From Enoplolaimus lenunculus (Eukaryota; Nematoda; Enoplea; Enoplida; Thoracostomopsidae): a stretch of DNA of 64,000 nt. This document shows positions 1-10,855 of the stretch, piece by piece (the stretch's first letter is position 1; each line of letters opens with the position of its first letter). Made by a program: the position numbers and the translations under genes. The notes beneath the pieces were generated by a model. That model was not told where the DNA came from, searched no databases, and saw only the letters and a list, made by a program, of their open reading frames with translations. The stretch is taken from contig JASANG010000231.1 in assembly GCA_030248215.1 (NCBI GenBank), forward strand, positions 27,183 to 91,182, given 5' to 3'.

Positions 1-169
1 GCAACAGTAAATTAAATTTGGGAAAATAACAAGATTTCCTAACGTAAGTTTGAAGTAGTTTGAGTATTGTTAAGTTTAATTGTTGACCAGTATAGGAGAT
101 ATGGCGCAGTATGTGGTTTCGTCAACCTAGGTAGAAAACCTTAGTAGTTTCTGGAAACAAACCACCTTA

Positions 170-567
170 AGGTTGCGCTATACTTGACGTCCGGCACCGT
201 CCGTCACCCGTCCGGTACCGTCCGTCACCGTCCGGCACCCGTCCGTCACCGTCCGGCACCCGTCCGGCACCGTCCGTCACCCGTCCGGCACCGTCCGTCA
301 CCCGTGCGGCACCGTTCATCACCCGTCCGGCACCGTCCGTCACCCGTCCGGCACCGTCCGTCACCCGTACGGCACCGTCCATCACCCGTCCGGCACCGTC
401 CGTCACCCGTCCGGCACCGTCCGTCACCCGTCCGTCACCGTCCGTCACCCGTGCTTCGCCGTCCGTCACCGTACGTTATCGTTCGTGAGCTATTGGCGTA
501 CAATACCGTACGGGTGACGGATGGCGCCAGACAGGCGCCGCACGTCAACAAAGGTATAGCGCAACCC
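170..567. mobile_element. Small non-autonomous DNA transposon, PIF/Harbinger-like
   Basis: The ends are inverted repeats: GGTTGCGCTATAC near the left end and GTATAGCGCAACC near the right, followed by partly matching GACGT. Both are flanked by TTA (167-169 and 568-570), a 3-bp target duplication of the kind PIF/Harbinger elements make. The inside is almost wholly a GC-rich minisatellite. There is no transposase. A second, more worn copy begins at 28391. Assignment to the superfamily is inference from the 3-bp TTA duplication only. Confidence 0.6.
188..475. repeat. GC-rich minisatellite inside the Harbinger-like element
   Basis: Tandem repeats of CGTCCGGCACCGTC and CGTCACC, about 21-23 bases per unit and a dozen or so copies. 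Both strands stay open for 100-158 codons because the repeat lacks stops, giving Arg/Pro/His or Asp/Gly/Arg repeats. These are not taken as genes. Confidence 0.85.
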
Positions 568-1132
568 TTAGGTTCTTATACGAATCTCGATTATTATCCA
601 AAAATATTTTTACGAACGAGCGTAGCGGACACAAACTGTTCTAAACCAGTAAAGGTATAAACTACATATTTTTCATTTTTTCAAGAATATCGAAGACTAT
701 AAAGTTTCAATATTTAAGTCACTGAAAGTATTTGAAAATGACCTGGCATAAACTGATATTTCTAGAAAAATTTGCTTATATCAAAATATAGACTGTGAAG
801 TTACAGTGTACCTGTTTGAAATAATGTACTATTTTACGTTTCGTTTTGTCGTACTCGCACAAATCTGAGATTTCTACGCTTCGCTTCAAAGCCTAATGAG
901 ATGGTGGAGGAATCCCAATTTTGAGTTAAAATCAATATAAATCCGTATTTCTCAATTAGAGTCGAATAACACGATTAAATATCGGTCCTCTCTTTTGTTC
1001 CGGTCAGTACAGTATTAGCATAAAAGTAGGTCTCAGGGGAAATAGAAAATATTCATGTGAAAAAGGGTTAATAAAAGTAAAATATTGTATGCTTAATGTC
1101 GATTTCTGAACTCCAGCACGCCAATGTTTCAG
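568..1132. other. No gene seen; contains a SINE tail fragment
   Basis: AT-rich sequence with no recognisable exon. Bases about 1013-1085 match, in inverse orientation, the 3' tail of the tRNA-like SINE at about 3485-3655, sharing the run around AAAGTAGGTCTCAGGGG and the following ATATTCATGTG. It is therefore a truncated SINE copy just upstream of the first visible Kazal exon. Earlier Kazal exons must lie left of this window or were not recognised. Confidence 0.5.
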
Positions 1133-4100
1133 GGCCGCACGCACGACAGTCAATGTCACTTCAACCAAGCTCGATGCGTCGACCAGCATGTGTCTGGCCG
1201 ATTTTTGACAGTCGCGCACTATGGCGAATGTTTGACGTCATCGGACTGTGATCGACTTGAGTGTAATCCAACGCGAGATTTTGCCATTCCAATTTGCGAT
1301 ACATTTTTCGTCACCCACCCAAACAGATGCGAGTTCAAAAAAGCGCAATGTGAAGCCAGACGCCGAGGTTAGACTTAGAAACGGGTTTCAGGTTTTTGAG
1401 CGAACAGAATTACCTAGACATCGCCAGATATATGTAGACTGAGTTGTCTAAGCATGATATATATGTAGACTGAGCATGATATATATGTAGACTGAGTTGT
1501 CTAAGCATGATATATGTAGACTGAGTTGTCTATATAAGCTAGTTTTCAGTGAAATTGTACTCTTGTAATCTCTAAACTCTATTCTTTGTTTTTGTCAATC
1601 TGTTTGTCCTCGGTACCTTGATTCAAATATGAATCGAAATTCTGCATTGTGTTTTTAATTGTAGTCATGTTTTGATGTTTTATATATTTGTTTTATACTC
1701 AGTGCATATAATATTCTACTATATCTGTTTGTCCACCTAGTAAGAGGCCGCCGTTGAATAGGGGGAGGGGGAGCATGCCCCTTGTAAATGACCAAATGGG
1801 CCACTAAGGCAGCTGGCCCCTATAATTGGGACCACCACCCTAACCACAAACAGTTAAAAATCGCCGTAATCTTGAAATATGCCTGGCTTTACGCCCGTTT
1901 CGCTCGACATGTTCTTCATTATACAACTTCTCATGTGTGACCCTTGGTTGGACAGAGTGTTTAGTTACGAAATTACCTCAAACGAACACATCGTTAGCCA
2001 ACAGTGGGTGAAGGTACCTGAGACCTGCTAGCCAGCGTTAACTCGATCACACTGTGGTTGATCTAAAAAATTTTAACGGGGGCATAATATATTATGACAA
2101 ACTTCGCGAGCTAAAGAGAGCGAGAATCTAATCGCAATTTTCAAGGCGTAAAAAACTGTAAGGTAGAAGGTCGTTACCATTTTATCATAAAACATTTCCG
2201 ATGGGGCCCACCCCTGCCCGTAAATCTAAATGCGCCTCTGCTTTCAAAATATTTTAGCTTTGATTTAGCCCCCCCCCCTGCTTTCAAAATATTTTAGCTT
2301 GGATTTAGCCCCCCCCCCTGCTTTCAAAATATTTTAGCTTGGATTTAGCTCCTCCTGCTTTCAAAATATTTTAGCTTGGATTTAGCCCCCCCCCCCTGCT
2401 TTCAAAATATTTTAGCTTGGATTTAGCCCCCCCCCCGCTTTCAAAATATTTTAGCTTGGATTTAGCCCCACCATTTAAAAGATCGTTTGGTTCCGGGGCC
2501 AAACCAGCTTTACAAAAATTAAAACAGTGGTAAATCTAATATGTTTGCCTAAATATATACACTTTGATCAGGTGCAAGTATTTCAAGTTTCTCTTTCGTT
2601 TCAGAGCTTTAAAACTACTGTTTGTTTGGTTGGTTGAATAATATTTCGAGTCTGAGTTTTGATTTATGTTTCAGGTTCGGTGCTTACAGATGTCATGTTC
2701 GAAGGAGCGTGCCATTCGTGCGCCAAAGATTGCGCAACGGACCCACGTGGCCAAACGGGGCCTGTATGCGATAGCTTAGATCAGAGTCGGCCTAATTTGT
2801 GTGAATTTGATATTGCAAAGTGCATTTATGCGCGAAAGTTTGGCGAAAACATAACTATTGCTTATGAAGGTAAATTCAGTAGCAAGGGTTGCAGAAGATA
2901 TTTAGGTAATTTAAAGGTTTGTAGTATACATTAGGTAATTGTTACGTTTGTAGTATATATCAGGTAATGGTAAGGTTTGTAGTATATATAACTTAGGTAA
3001 TTTGTAAGGTTTGTAGTATACATTAGGTGATTGCAAGGTTTGTAGAATATATTAGGTAATTGCAAGGTTTGTAGTATATATGTTAGTTTATTGCAAGATT
3101 CGTAGTAGGTAATTGCTATATCATCAAACCAGTGGCCAGCTTTCAACAGACTAGAAGGTTTTCAAAACACTTAGGCAGGGTACGCAAAGCGGCGGATTTA
3201 GGAATTTGACGGGGGTGGGTATATACCACTAATGAAAATCAGGCACTGAAAGTGCCACTAACGATGTTAACTATTTAAGAAGATAAAAGCAAGCGCAGCA
3301 CCGGAATCTGGCGCAACGTTTTTGAGCCATACAAAGAAAGAATTTTTAACAAATACAGGAAATCGCACCAAACCCTGAAACATATATAGATAATACGCTC
3401 ATCAGTTGGTCGCCAACACATTTTATACATTTAGAATTTTGAAAACCACCTTGCCAGCGAAGCGAGCGAGAAGCGTGACGTAAAATTCAACATTAAATTA
3501 ATATTTTAAGCTATTTTTGAAATTAACCGTTTATCACATGAATATTTTCTATTTCCCCTAAGACCTACTTTTACGCTAGGATTCGAACTCAAGTGACTGT
3601 AGTGGGAGGCGTATACCATCACCACTCAGGTATAGGAGCTTGACGCTCGAGCCCGAGGGGGCTCTCACGTCTTGTGGGGATTTAGTACTATGTATACGTG
3701 TTACAATTGTTAAACGCTGTGCGATATATATTATTTAACGTATATACACTGCGCTGAGTTGCCTATGGACAACTCAATGTGAGAAGGGGTTAATTGACAA
3801 AAATATGATGTAATCTATTAGTGAAATCGCCACACTCAAAGGTGCCGCTACACTTTAACGATTTTCAGAGCAGAAACTTGTCTGAACCGCTATTGATTAT
3901 CTAAAATCTTTGGATACAGCTCACTAGATTTTTCTTGAATACACCTTCTGCGGCAGCAGATCCGTCCACAAAGACAATAAACCCTCGTGCAACTTTGGCG
4001 GATTGTGAACTTGTTTTGAGAAGTACAATGCAATCAGCGCGGCAGACGAAATAATTTTGTCATAAATTCACGTATGACGCTACAGATTCTAATATAAGTA

Positions 4101-7100
4101 ATTACATTTTTAGGCCGATGTTGCAGCGACACATGTCCATACAACGCAACCGATTCGCCTGTCTGCGATTCGCGTGGAGTTACATATTTAAGTCGATGCT
4201 TATTTTCAATCGACGCTTGCTTAATGCGTCAAAAATATTCACATTCTATTGAAATCGCCCACACAGGTGAATGCACTCCAGGTGACGTTCAACGCCTGTT
4301 GAAAGATCGTGAATTTCGGGTTCGTTTCGGGTACCGAATTTTCCGCCGCGGGTCACCGGAACCGTTTACCGGATGTGAACTCAAATGCGACACGTCGTCG
4401 ACACGGGAATCGGTCAAAAATGGTCACGGATTTTTACACGAAGAAACAACCGTTTGCGGATCGGATGGAAAAAGCTATCGAAGTGAATGCGAGCTACAGC
4501 GATCGAAATGTTTACATAGTAAAACACTTAAGGTCGATTATCGGGGTGAATGTTGCGGTGTTGACCTGGGTAACGGCCAGTGTCCACCCAAGTATGAGCC
4601 GGTTTGTGATTCGCAAGGCGTTACGCACGCGAATAAGTGCGCATTTGAGGTGAGTTGAATTCGCAACTGTTAAGTGTGGTCTGCATTGTGCGTAGCAGCT
4701 ATCATCTGCTGGCGGTGGTATGTATTCTGACTTGCTAAGTTGAAATTTAATATATTGAGCATTTAATTGGACCAACGTCGGAGCTGATTTTGAAGTATGC
4801 CGCTTCCGCAGTTCGCTTGTTAAAAAAACTAGTACAATTGGCGGTATGTGCTACATACAGTTGATAATATTTTTGTACCGTTATCACACGTAGTATTTTG
4901 TCCAAAATTTGGCTGCCTTCTAAGGTTTTTGATATTTTTCCGCGACAGAAGCTGAAAATATATGAATTGGTCAATAACCGACTTTCTGGTCATGGCCAAA
5001 TACCCTAGCCGAACCAGCAAAAACTCGAAAGAAATGGAATGGGGTTTGACAAAATTATTCTGAGTGTTCAGTTACACAATGCCAATGCTGAAAATTAAAA
5101 CGAATAACGATTGTTACAATTATAACAAAATAATTATTTCACATTTGGAAAGCTTATTCTAGACAGACATTTGGTTTTTGTGTTAATCCGGTGTCACGTG
5201 AATAGTTTTTTTACTTCATCGGAGATTTATTTTTAAGCTTAGTTTCGAGCCGCGGACACGAGAACACGTATTCTTAAATGTGTGTAGCACCTATTACCAG
5301 TTGGTGAAATGTCTTGCAAGGTTTCGAACGCAGGAATGATGAGATTTAAAATTGAGCACATTTATTGCATTCGATTTATTCTACTTCTCTGTGCAAATGT
5401 GTTGAGCTCTGCAATTGCAGCATTTTGTTAGTTTGAAACCATATTACTAACTGGTGATAGGTGCATTTGAGAATATCGGCCTAGGTTGTACGTTGTTTAT
5501 CACACCATTGGACATTTAGACCATATGAATTTTACGCTGCAGTGCAAGATAACGTCTCGCTTCTGGACAATAATATTGTTAAACACTGTGTATTTGATTT
5601 CTTGTGCATGATTTGCGCGGAAAGGGTTATAGACAGAAATTGAAAATTTTCCCATCATACAGTAACCGACATGCGATTGATATTTCAGAAACACCGCTGC
5701 GCTCTCCGTCGTACATCGAACACTGAGTATGTTTCATTGGCTCACAACGGCGAATGCTGCGCACGATCAAACTGTACCAATACGTGGTCTCCAGTTTGTG
5801 ACAATTACGGCCATTCGCATTTGAATTTTTGTTATTTCGGTCAAGCGCAATGTTTTGCACAACGCGGATACAATGTTACGCTACAAATTGCAGCTCACGG
5901 GATATGCGGCAGTACCAAAGACCAAACGTTCGATTCAGAAAGCGCAGAAGGCTGCCAAGATTGCCCGGTTAGCGCGCAGTATGATCCAGTTTGTGGAACA
6001 GATACAAGGACGTACCCAAATCGGTGCCGGTTAGAAGCTACCGCGTGTTTGACCAAACGATTTCAAGGCAAACCTGCGTTGACTGTCGCTTATGCAGGTA
6101 AGCTATTATCTTTGGATTTTTTTGTTTTAATATCATTTTGCAAAAAAAACTCGATTTAAACAACGTAAGAAAAATAAATTACGACAATTCAACGCCTGAC
6201 AACAAAGCCTATGAGTAAATGTACGCATAATCCTAAGCGTAATCCTGAGCCTAAGCCTACGACAACTCATAATGATGGTCGAAAAATTGTTGAGTGGACA
6301 AAGTTTCGGGTGCCAAGTTGTCTAGCGACGAATTGTCGTGATACCAAGACAAATTGTATTTTTTCTGCGTCTTCCATTTTCAGTTTGGTTGATCCATGAG
6401 TGTGATATTAAACGACAGTGTGCAACTAGCTGGGCGGTGCATGGTGAACGCGTTGCGTTTTCGCCTTACCCCTCTTGTTTTAGGGTGGGGGTCGATTTCA
6501 GCTTTAATGTAAATTATATTGCTTCGATGTTTAAGAACATAAGCGGAGTATGTATGAACATATGAGAATGCAACGTATTTATAATGTTTACTTAACATTT
6601 TGACCCCCAAGTATGGAGGGAAGCCAAAAATGCAACGCATGCCGGGTACCTTCTTTTCTACACGGAATGTGTTCAGTTGCATACTGTTGTTAGTAGTATC
6701 ATACACTCTTAATTAAACCAAGAGTCGATATTGTCCTTAAACAAGAGTATGCAAAAAACCTGGTTTTGCATGGAACTAAATCTACCAGCGCTCGTTGCGT
6801 TTCGGATCTACACTCTCACTTGGGGGGTGGGTGGGTCAATTTTACGTTCACTACCACGTGTAATGGCCAGCCACCAACATCAAAAATATGATATGACCAT
6901 ATTTCAGTATATGCAACAGTATATGAATCTCAGCATCTCTGAAGATTTTGACCCCCCAAATAAGGGAAGGGGAAAGCCAGAAATGCAACGCGTGCCGGGT
7001 ACACTCTCTTCTACACAGAATGTGTTCAGTTGCATATTCTTGTCAGGAGTATTATGCACTCTTCGTTAAACTAATTACACCGTTAGGCGGTGCAAAATTA

Positions 7101-10100
7101 GTTTAAATAAATAAAAGGGATAGCTTGCAGAAACACGACCAGATCCTGACATATACTTGCAAACAAAATGACGCAACTCATAAATATAGGAAAAGCAAGC
7201 CAATTCATAGCTATGCAGTGCCATATAGATCCGTTCACGAAAATTTTGCTGCAGATACGGTGGGGCTCGAACATAATCCACCATTAAAAATGTTCAACGG
7301 TAGAAATATGTTTGTAAAATTACAACTTAGTGTTCTATAAACTTAAACGAAAGGATATATGTTTGATATCAACAACTTAGGGGATCCATTAGTTTAGTTT
7401 GATAACATAACAGAAGGAATATGACCCTTTGACCTGTGCCACAAAACGCGCCCTTAACAATTTGGGATAAATGTGGCTCTAGGTACTTTCACAGCTTCCA
7501 CTTATACATACTAAGCGACGAAATTTCAGTGTATGCCATTGCAAAATATTAAAGTTTTTAAAATACTGAAATTGAAAATTCAAAATTTTATGCAAAATGA
7601 CTCTGAATAGACGAACCGTCCAGTGCGTTGCCAGTGTCGACGAAAGCGATCATAGCAACAACCAGAGGCTCACGACTGCACTCGGTTTGTTTCAGGAGAA
7701 TGTTGCCGCAACACGTGCGCATTCGAGTATCGTCCTGTATGTGACACTTTTGGCCGAACACATATTAATCGTTGCACTTTCAAGTACGAAAGTTGCGTCT
7801 ACATGAGGACGCACACCTACGCTCGTCGCCGCAACGAAACACTTCATATCGCTCACGAGGGTGCTTGCTGTGAACAGAAATGTGACAACGAATATCAACC
7901 AGTTTGTGATACCAATGACAGAACTCATGTTAATTTATGTCAATTTCGGTAAATTTGTGTTTGGTATTTGCCGCTTAAAGAGAGAGGCTCTATACTTCTT
8001 GTTGTACGGCGCTGTGCGTCGTTGTATGATACGCCAAGGGTGACGGACGGTGGTGTACGGCTATGGACAGCGTGGTACAACAATAAAATTTAATAAAAAG
8101 TATAGGGATAAGTGTCAGCTATAATTATTGCTCAATAAGCTGTTGAAGGTTTTGGCTCAAGCCCTTGGCTCAAGCCCATTGCTATATAGGGAGACCGGTG
8201 GAGTTAGACAGATGGGTGGTTTTAGCTTTGTCTTAGGCTTAGGGCTAGCGTTCGGTGTATATTTAAACATACGATTAGGCCAAGACATAGGTTGAGACTT
8301 AGGTTTAGGCTATGGTTTACACCTATACAGGCAGGAACAAAGAGGTAATTTGAACCTAAAAGTACTTGACAGATTGGCCCATGTAAAGATCAGGGGCGGA
8401 CTGTTACTGCATAATCGTCGCCCGTAAATATTCTTAAATGTGCGCAGCACCTATCGCCAGCCTGTCATAGGTTTTATAACTTATAAGCTAAGACACGGTG
8501 AGCTTCGAAATGTTGCTGTTTTTTACAAAAAAATCTACTTTCTAACTGTACAAGATCTCAGACCCACCGATGCCACTGTTTGCGCTGTTGAAACCCAATT
8601 GACAGCTCACGATTGGTGCTACACATGATTAGAATACAGCTCTTTGTGAAAGACCTACTTCAGGCTCTTTGTGACAGACCTACTTCAGCTCAAATTATTA
8701 ATTATGCAATTCCAGTCTGACACAATGCCGAGCAAAGCTAAAGTTGTCGTCCTCAAACGCGGTATCGCGTTCTACTCACAACAACAAAAACAGTGGCGAA
8801 ACGGCTGTTCAGCCCACGATTGCCTACCACTCCAAATGTTGTACCTTGGACGAATCTCAGTGTAGCGAACGTGATTCAACAGTTTGTGGATCAGACCGTA
8901 AATCGTACGCGAATATGTGCCATTTAAGATATCAACAATGCCGATTGAAACGAATGTATAACGAATCGTTGGAGTTGATGTATTTTGGTGAGAACTTAAA
9001 ATTGTGGGCAGATGAATCAGCTTTAAATACAAGCAAATTACAATAGGCGTTAACGCAATTTTGGATGCTCTTATGCCGCTCAAACTGTAAAAATATTTCA
9101 TTACCAAAAAAGGTTTCCAGGGTTTTAGTTCACCTCCCTCACAATTATCGTTAACGCTTATACTTAGGCTTAGACTAAGATTCCAGTATATACTTAGGTT
9201 TCCTAAGCCTTATGGGCGCCAATCCAGGGGGGTGGGGGGGTTCATTGACCCCCCACTTTTTGAAAAAAATACTCGACAGGTGCTTTTAACCCCCAACTTT
9301 TTGAGATTGACTCCCCACTTTTGGGAACAGATTGGCGCCCATGCTAAGCCTATGGCATGGAAAATATGCAATAACTTTTCGCTATGCTTCAGGCGATTGC
9401 TGCCCGAAACAACGTTGCTCTGGAGACGTTCAGCAATCTCTATGCGACACGAATGGCGAAAGTCATACGAGTTTGTGCGAATTCACTAATTATAAATGTG
9501 TATACGAACGTATTCATCCCAACGTTACACTCGGGATCGCGTATGAAGGTTGGTGACAGTACTGCAATAAAAATCGACTATTCGCTCGGTCGATCGAAAA
9601 TTTCCACTTCAAAATTTTTAAGAATTGTCTTTAGTTCTGTGTATTTCGAGCCATTAACAATCCAATTTAGCTTGTATATTACACTAGTAACAATACTGTT
9701 TTAATTTGACGTATAGTTCTATATACAGAGAGCCTTCGGTTACGGTACGCTATCGATTTTAGGCTGGATTCCTAACCATTAATGTAGCGAAATGCTGTTC
9801 CAAAGCCTGTCAGTAAACAGTTCGATAAATAAGTTTGTAACCATTACGGTCGCTAATACGAGCCTTGCCGTACGCAAACCGCCAAAGTCAAATTGGACTG
9901 AAGCCTATTTCGAATTGCAGAGTAGAGATGTGTACGAAAATTTCGCTAGTCCGATTACAGCTCCCATACTACATTTTTAGGGGAATGTTGTACCAAAAAC
10001 TGTCCACCATTTTTAGGGGAATGTTGTACCAAAAACTGTCCACCTGTAGACAATTTAACAACGAGTCATCTAATTTGTGACCAACACGGCCGGAAATACG

Positions 10101-10204
10101 CGAATGAATGCGAGTTTCATCGAACTGTTTGTGAACACGAGCGAAAACAACTACCGTTGCTGTTGCGAACACCGTGTACCACAAGAAGAATGGTGTTCAG
10201 ATGA
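1133..10204 (+). CDS. Secreted multi-Kazal-domain protein, 3' part (8 exons, 13 Kazal units)
   Basis: Exons: 1133-1367, 2675-2869, 4114-4649, 5689-6097, 7696-7948, 8716-8987, 9393-9548 and 10017-10204 (or from 9981). All junctions are GT...AG, phases match, and the sum is 2244 bases, 747 residues plus stop. Each unit has the Kazal pattern: C-x(3-4)-C, then VCD/VCG, a C-x6-C helix (CEFDIAKC, CTFKYESC, CQFRLTQC) and a last Cys in HxGEC. The first unit is cut by the upstream edge, so 12 are whole. Neighbouring units often abut as GECC or GDCC. Kazal domains are serine-protease inhibitors or follistatin/agrin-like binding modules; the P1-equivalent residues differ between units (Tyr, Phe, Asn, Thr), so targets cannot be told. 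One unit (exon at 4114) has a long basic linker before its first Cys pair; another (exon 8716) has an extended Ser/Asn-rich insert. No N-terminus or signal peptide is visible. The donor at 9549 (GTTGGT) is weak. Confidence 0.85.
1430..1535. repeat. Short tandem repeat, about 31 bp unit
   Basis: Three to four copies of a unit containing ATATGTAGACTGAGTTGTCT and AAGCATGAT lie just after the donor of the Kazal exon 1133-1367. Copies differ by small length changes. Confidence 0.8.
2240..2470. repeat. Six-copy tandem repeat, about 40 bp unit with poly-C tract
   Basis: The unit starts GCTTTCAAAATATTTTAGCT and ends in GGATTTAG plus 6-10 C. Starts are near 2240, 2280, 2320, 2357, 2398 and 2437, so length differences come mostly from the C run. 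It lies in a Kazal gene intron about 200 bases before the exon at 2675. Confidence 0.9.
2895..3110. repeat. Diverged tandem repeat, about 31-35 bp unit
   Basis: About six copies of a unit with TTAGGTAATTG and AAGGTTTGTAGTATA start right after the donor of the Kazal exon ending 2869. Copies vary in length and sequence. Confidence 0.8.
3485..3655 (-). repeat. tRNA-derived SINE copy
   Basis: On the minus strand the sequence begins like a tRNA: an A-box-like stretch around CCTGAGTGGTGATGG and a B-box GAGTTCGAATCC at about 3588-3600. A tail follows that is shared with about 1013-1085. Stem pairing is poor, so it is a SINE rather than a working tRNA gene. Confidence 0.55.
5269..5475. mobile_element. 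MITE with long inverted repeats
   Basis: The ends TATTCTTAAATG and CATTTGAGAATA are inverted, and the match runs on for about 50 bases (GCACCTATTACCAG against CTGGTGATAGGTGC). It sits in the intron before Kazal exon 5689-6097. A half copy with the same end (TATTCTTAAATGTGCGCAGC) is at about 8428-8475 in a later intron of the same gene. No coding capacity. Confidence 0.65.
6383..6720. mobile_element. MITE family M, first of two adjacent copies
   Basis: Inverted ends of about 90 bases: TTTGGTT...GAGTGTGATA at the left and TATCATACACTCTTAATTAAACCA at the right. Inner inverted blocks include TGCAACT and GCGTTGCGTTTT/AAAAATGCAACGC, followed by C/G-rich arms. The same family is at 6712-7076 and, much better preserved, at 28636-28961. 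Confidence 0.6.
6712..7076. mobile_element. MITE family M, second adjacent copy
   Basis: It directly follows the copy at 6383-6720 and shares its boundary (TTAAACCAAGAGTC). The right end GAGTATTATGCACTCTTCGTTAAACT is the inverse of the left. C-rich arms (CCCCCCAAATAAGGG) and GCAACGCGTGCCGGGTAC match the copy at 28636-28961. Both lie in the intron between Kazal exons 5689-6097 and 7696-7948. Confidence 0.6.
9212..9342. mobile_element. 131-bp MITE with 12-bp perfect terminal inverted repeats
   Basis: ATGGGCGCCAAT at the left and ATTGGCGCCCAT at the right are perfect inverse copies. The inside is a run of C-rich arms (CCCCCCACTTTTTG, CCCCCAACTTTTTG, CCCCACTTTTGGG). It is inserted within CCTAAG/TTAGG-rich sequence just upstream of Kazal exon 9393-9548. 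Confidence 0.7.
9972..10043 (+). repeat. Exact 36-bp tandem duplication covering an intron end and exon start
   Basis: Bases 9972-10007 and 10008-10043 are identical. Each holds the branch-side Ts, the acceptor TTTTTAG and the first bases of the last Kazal exon (GGGAATGTTGTACC). Two acceptors 36 bases apart therefore exist (exon starts 9981 and 10017), and both keep frame. The longer product would carry 12 extra residues with a second GECC. Confidence 0.95.
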
Positions 10205-10647
10205 AACTAATTGAAGGGTAATTGAAGAAGGGTTGAAAGGATTTGATAAACGCAACTGAGCGATAACATTATACTGGGGGTTAATTGACATCAAGGCTGA
10301 CTATCAGAGAATCATGCTGTTTGTTCGGGGGATCACACTGCTTAAATGCGTGGGCGGAATTGCAATAACGACGGGTGTAATTTAAACTGACGTAGTAGCA
10401 ACCACATGGGCTTTTCGTTATGCTTGCTACAAAATACAAAAGTTTACTGCACTATTATACTAATTTGTACTAATTGCATTCTTCTAGAAACGCTTCAGCG
10501 CACTATATCTGGGGGGTATGTGCACCTCAGAGCGCCTAACTATAATACAAATACGCATTTGGGGTTTACTTCAGGGATGAGCAAAGAACTGTAAGACATG
10601 CTGAAAACGCATTAAACTTACGGGGGAGGTAACTGATTTAAGGGCGG

Positions 10648-10687
10648 AATAAAAACCAAGACATAGAATAAACTCAGTGAGAATAAA
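10648..10687 (+). terminator. Cluster of three AATAAA poly(A) signals
   Basis: Three hexamers lie within 40 bases downstream of the Kazal stop at 10202-10204. Which one is used cannot be seen. Confidence 0.4.
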
Positions 10688-10799
10688 TCAATCCAATGTT
10701 TCAAGGCACAGACCGAGGAGAGTAATATCGCGTCGTGTTCTGTTCACATTTTCTATTAGCGCATTTTTCGGTACTTGCACCAAGAAATTAAAAAAGCTC

Positions 10800-10805
10800 T
10801 TTATT
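10800..10805 (-). terminator. AATAAA poly(A) signal of the Gly-rich peptide gene
   Basis: TTTATT on the + strand reads AATAAA on the gene strand, about 50 bases after the stop at 10856-10858. Confidence 0.5.
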
Positions 10806-10855
10806 GCACTTGTATCATAAAATCTATAAATTGCACTATTTTCATTTTCTCAATC

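Larger units (their letters stand above)
10205..10855. other. Convergent 3' ends of the Kazal and Gly-rich genes
   Basis: No coding sequence is seen. Three AATAAA signals on the + strand (10648-10653, 10667-10672, 10682-10687) could end the Kazal transcript after about 450 bases of 3' UTR. On the minus strand an AATAAA at 10800-10805 lies about 50 bases past the stop of the Gly-rich gene. Confidence 0.55.

Noticed and set aside
167-660. Open frames of 100 and 158 codons on both strands with Arg/Pro/His or Asp/Gly/Arg repeats
   Set aside because: They exist only because the minisatellite of the Harbinger-like element lacks stops; there are no splice or start signals and no conserved domain.
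2240-2470. CRISPR-like array of regular repeats
   Set aside because: The repeats are contiguous without unique spacers, and the genome is eukaryotic.
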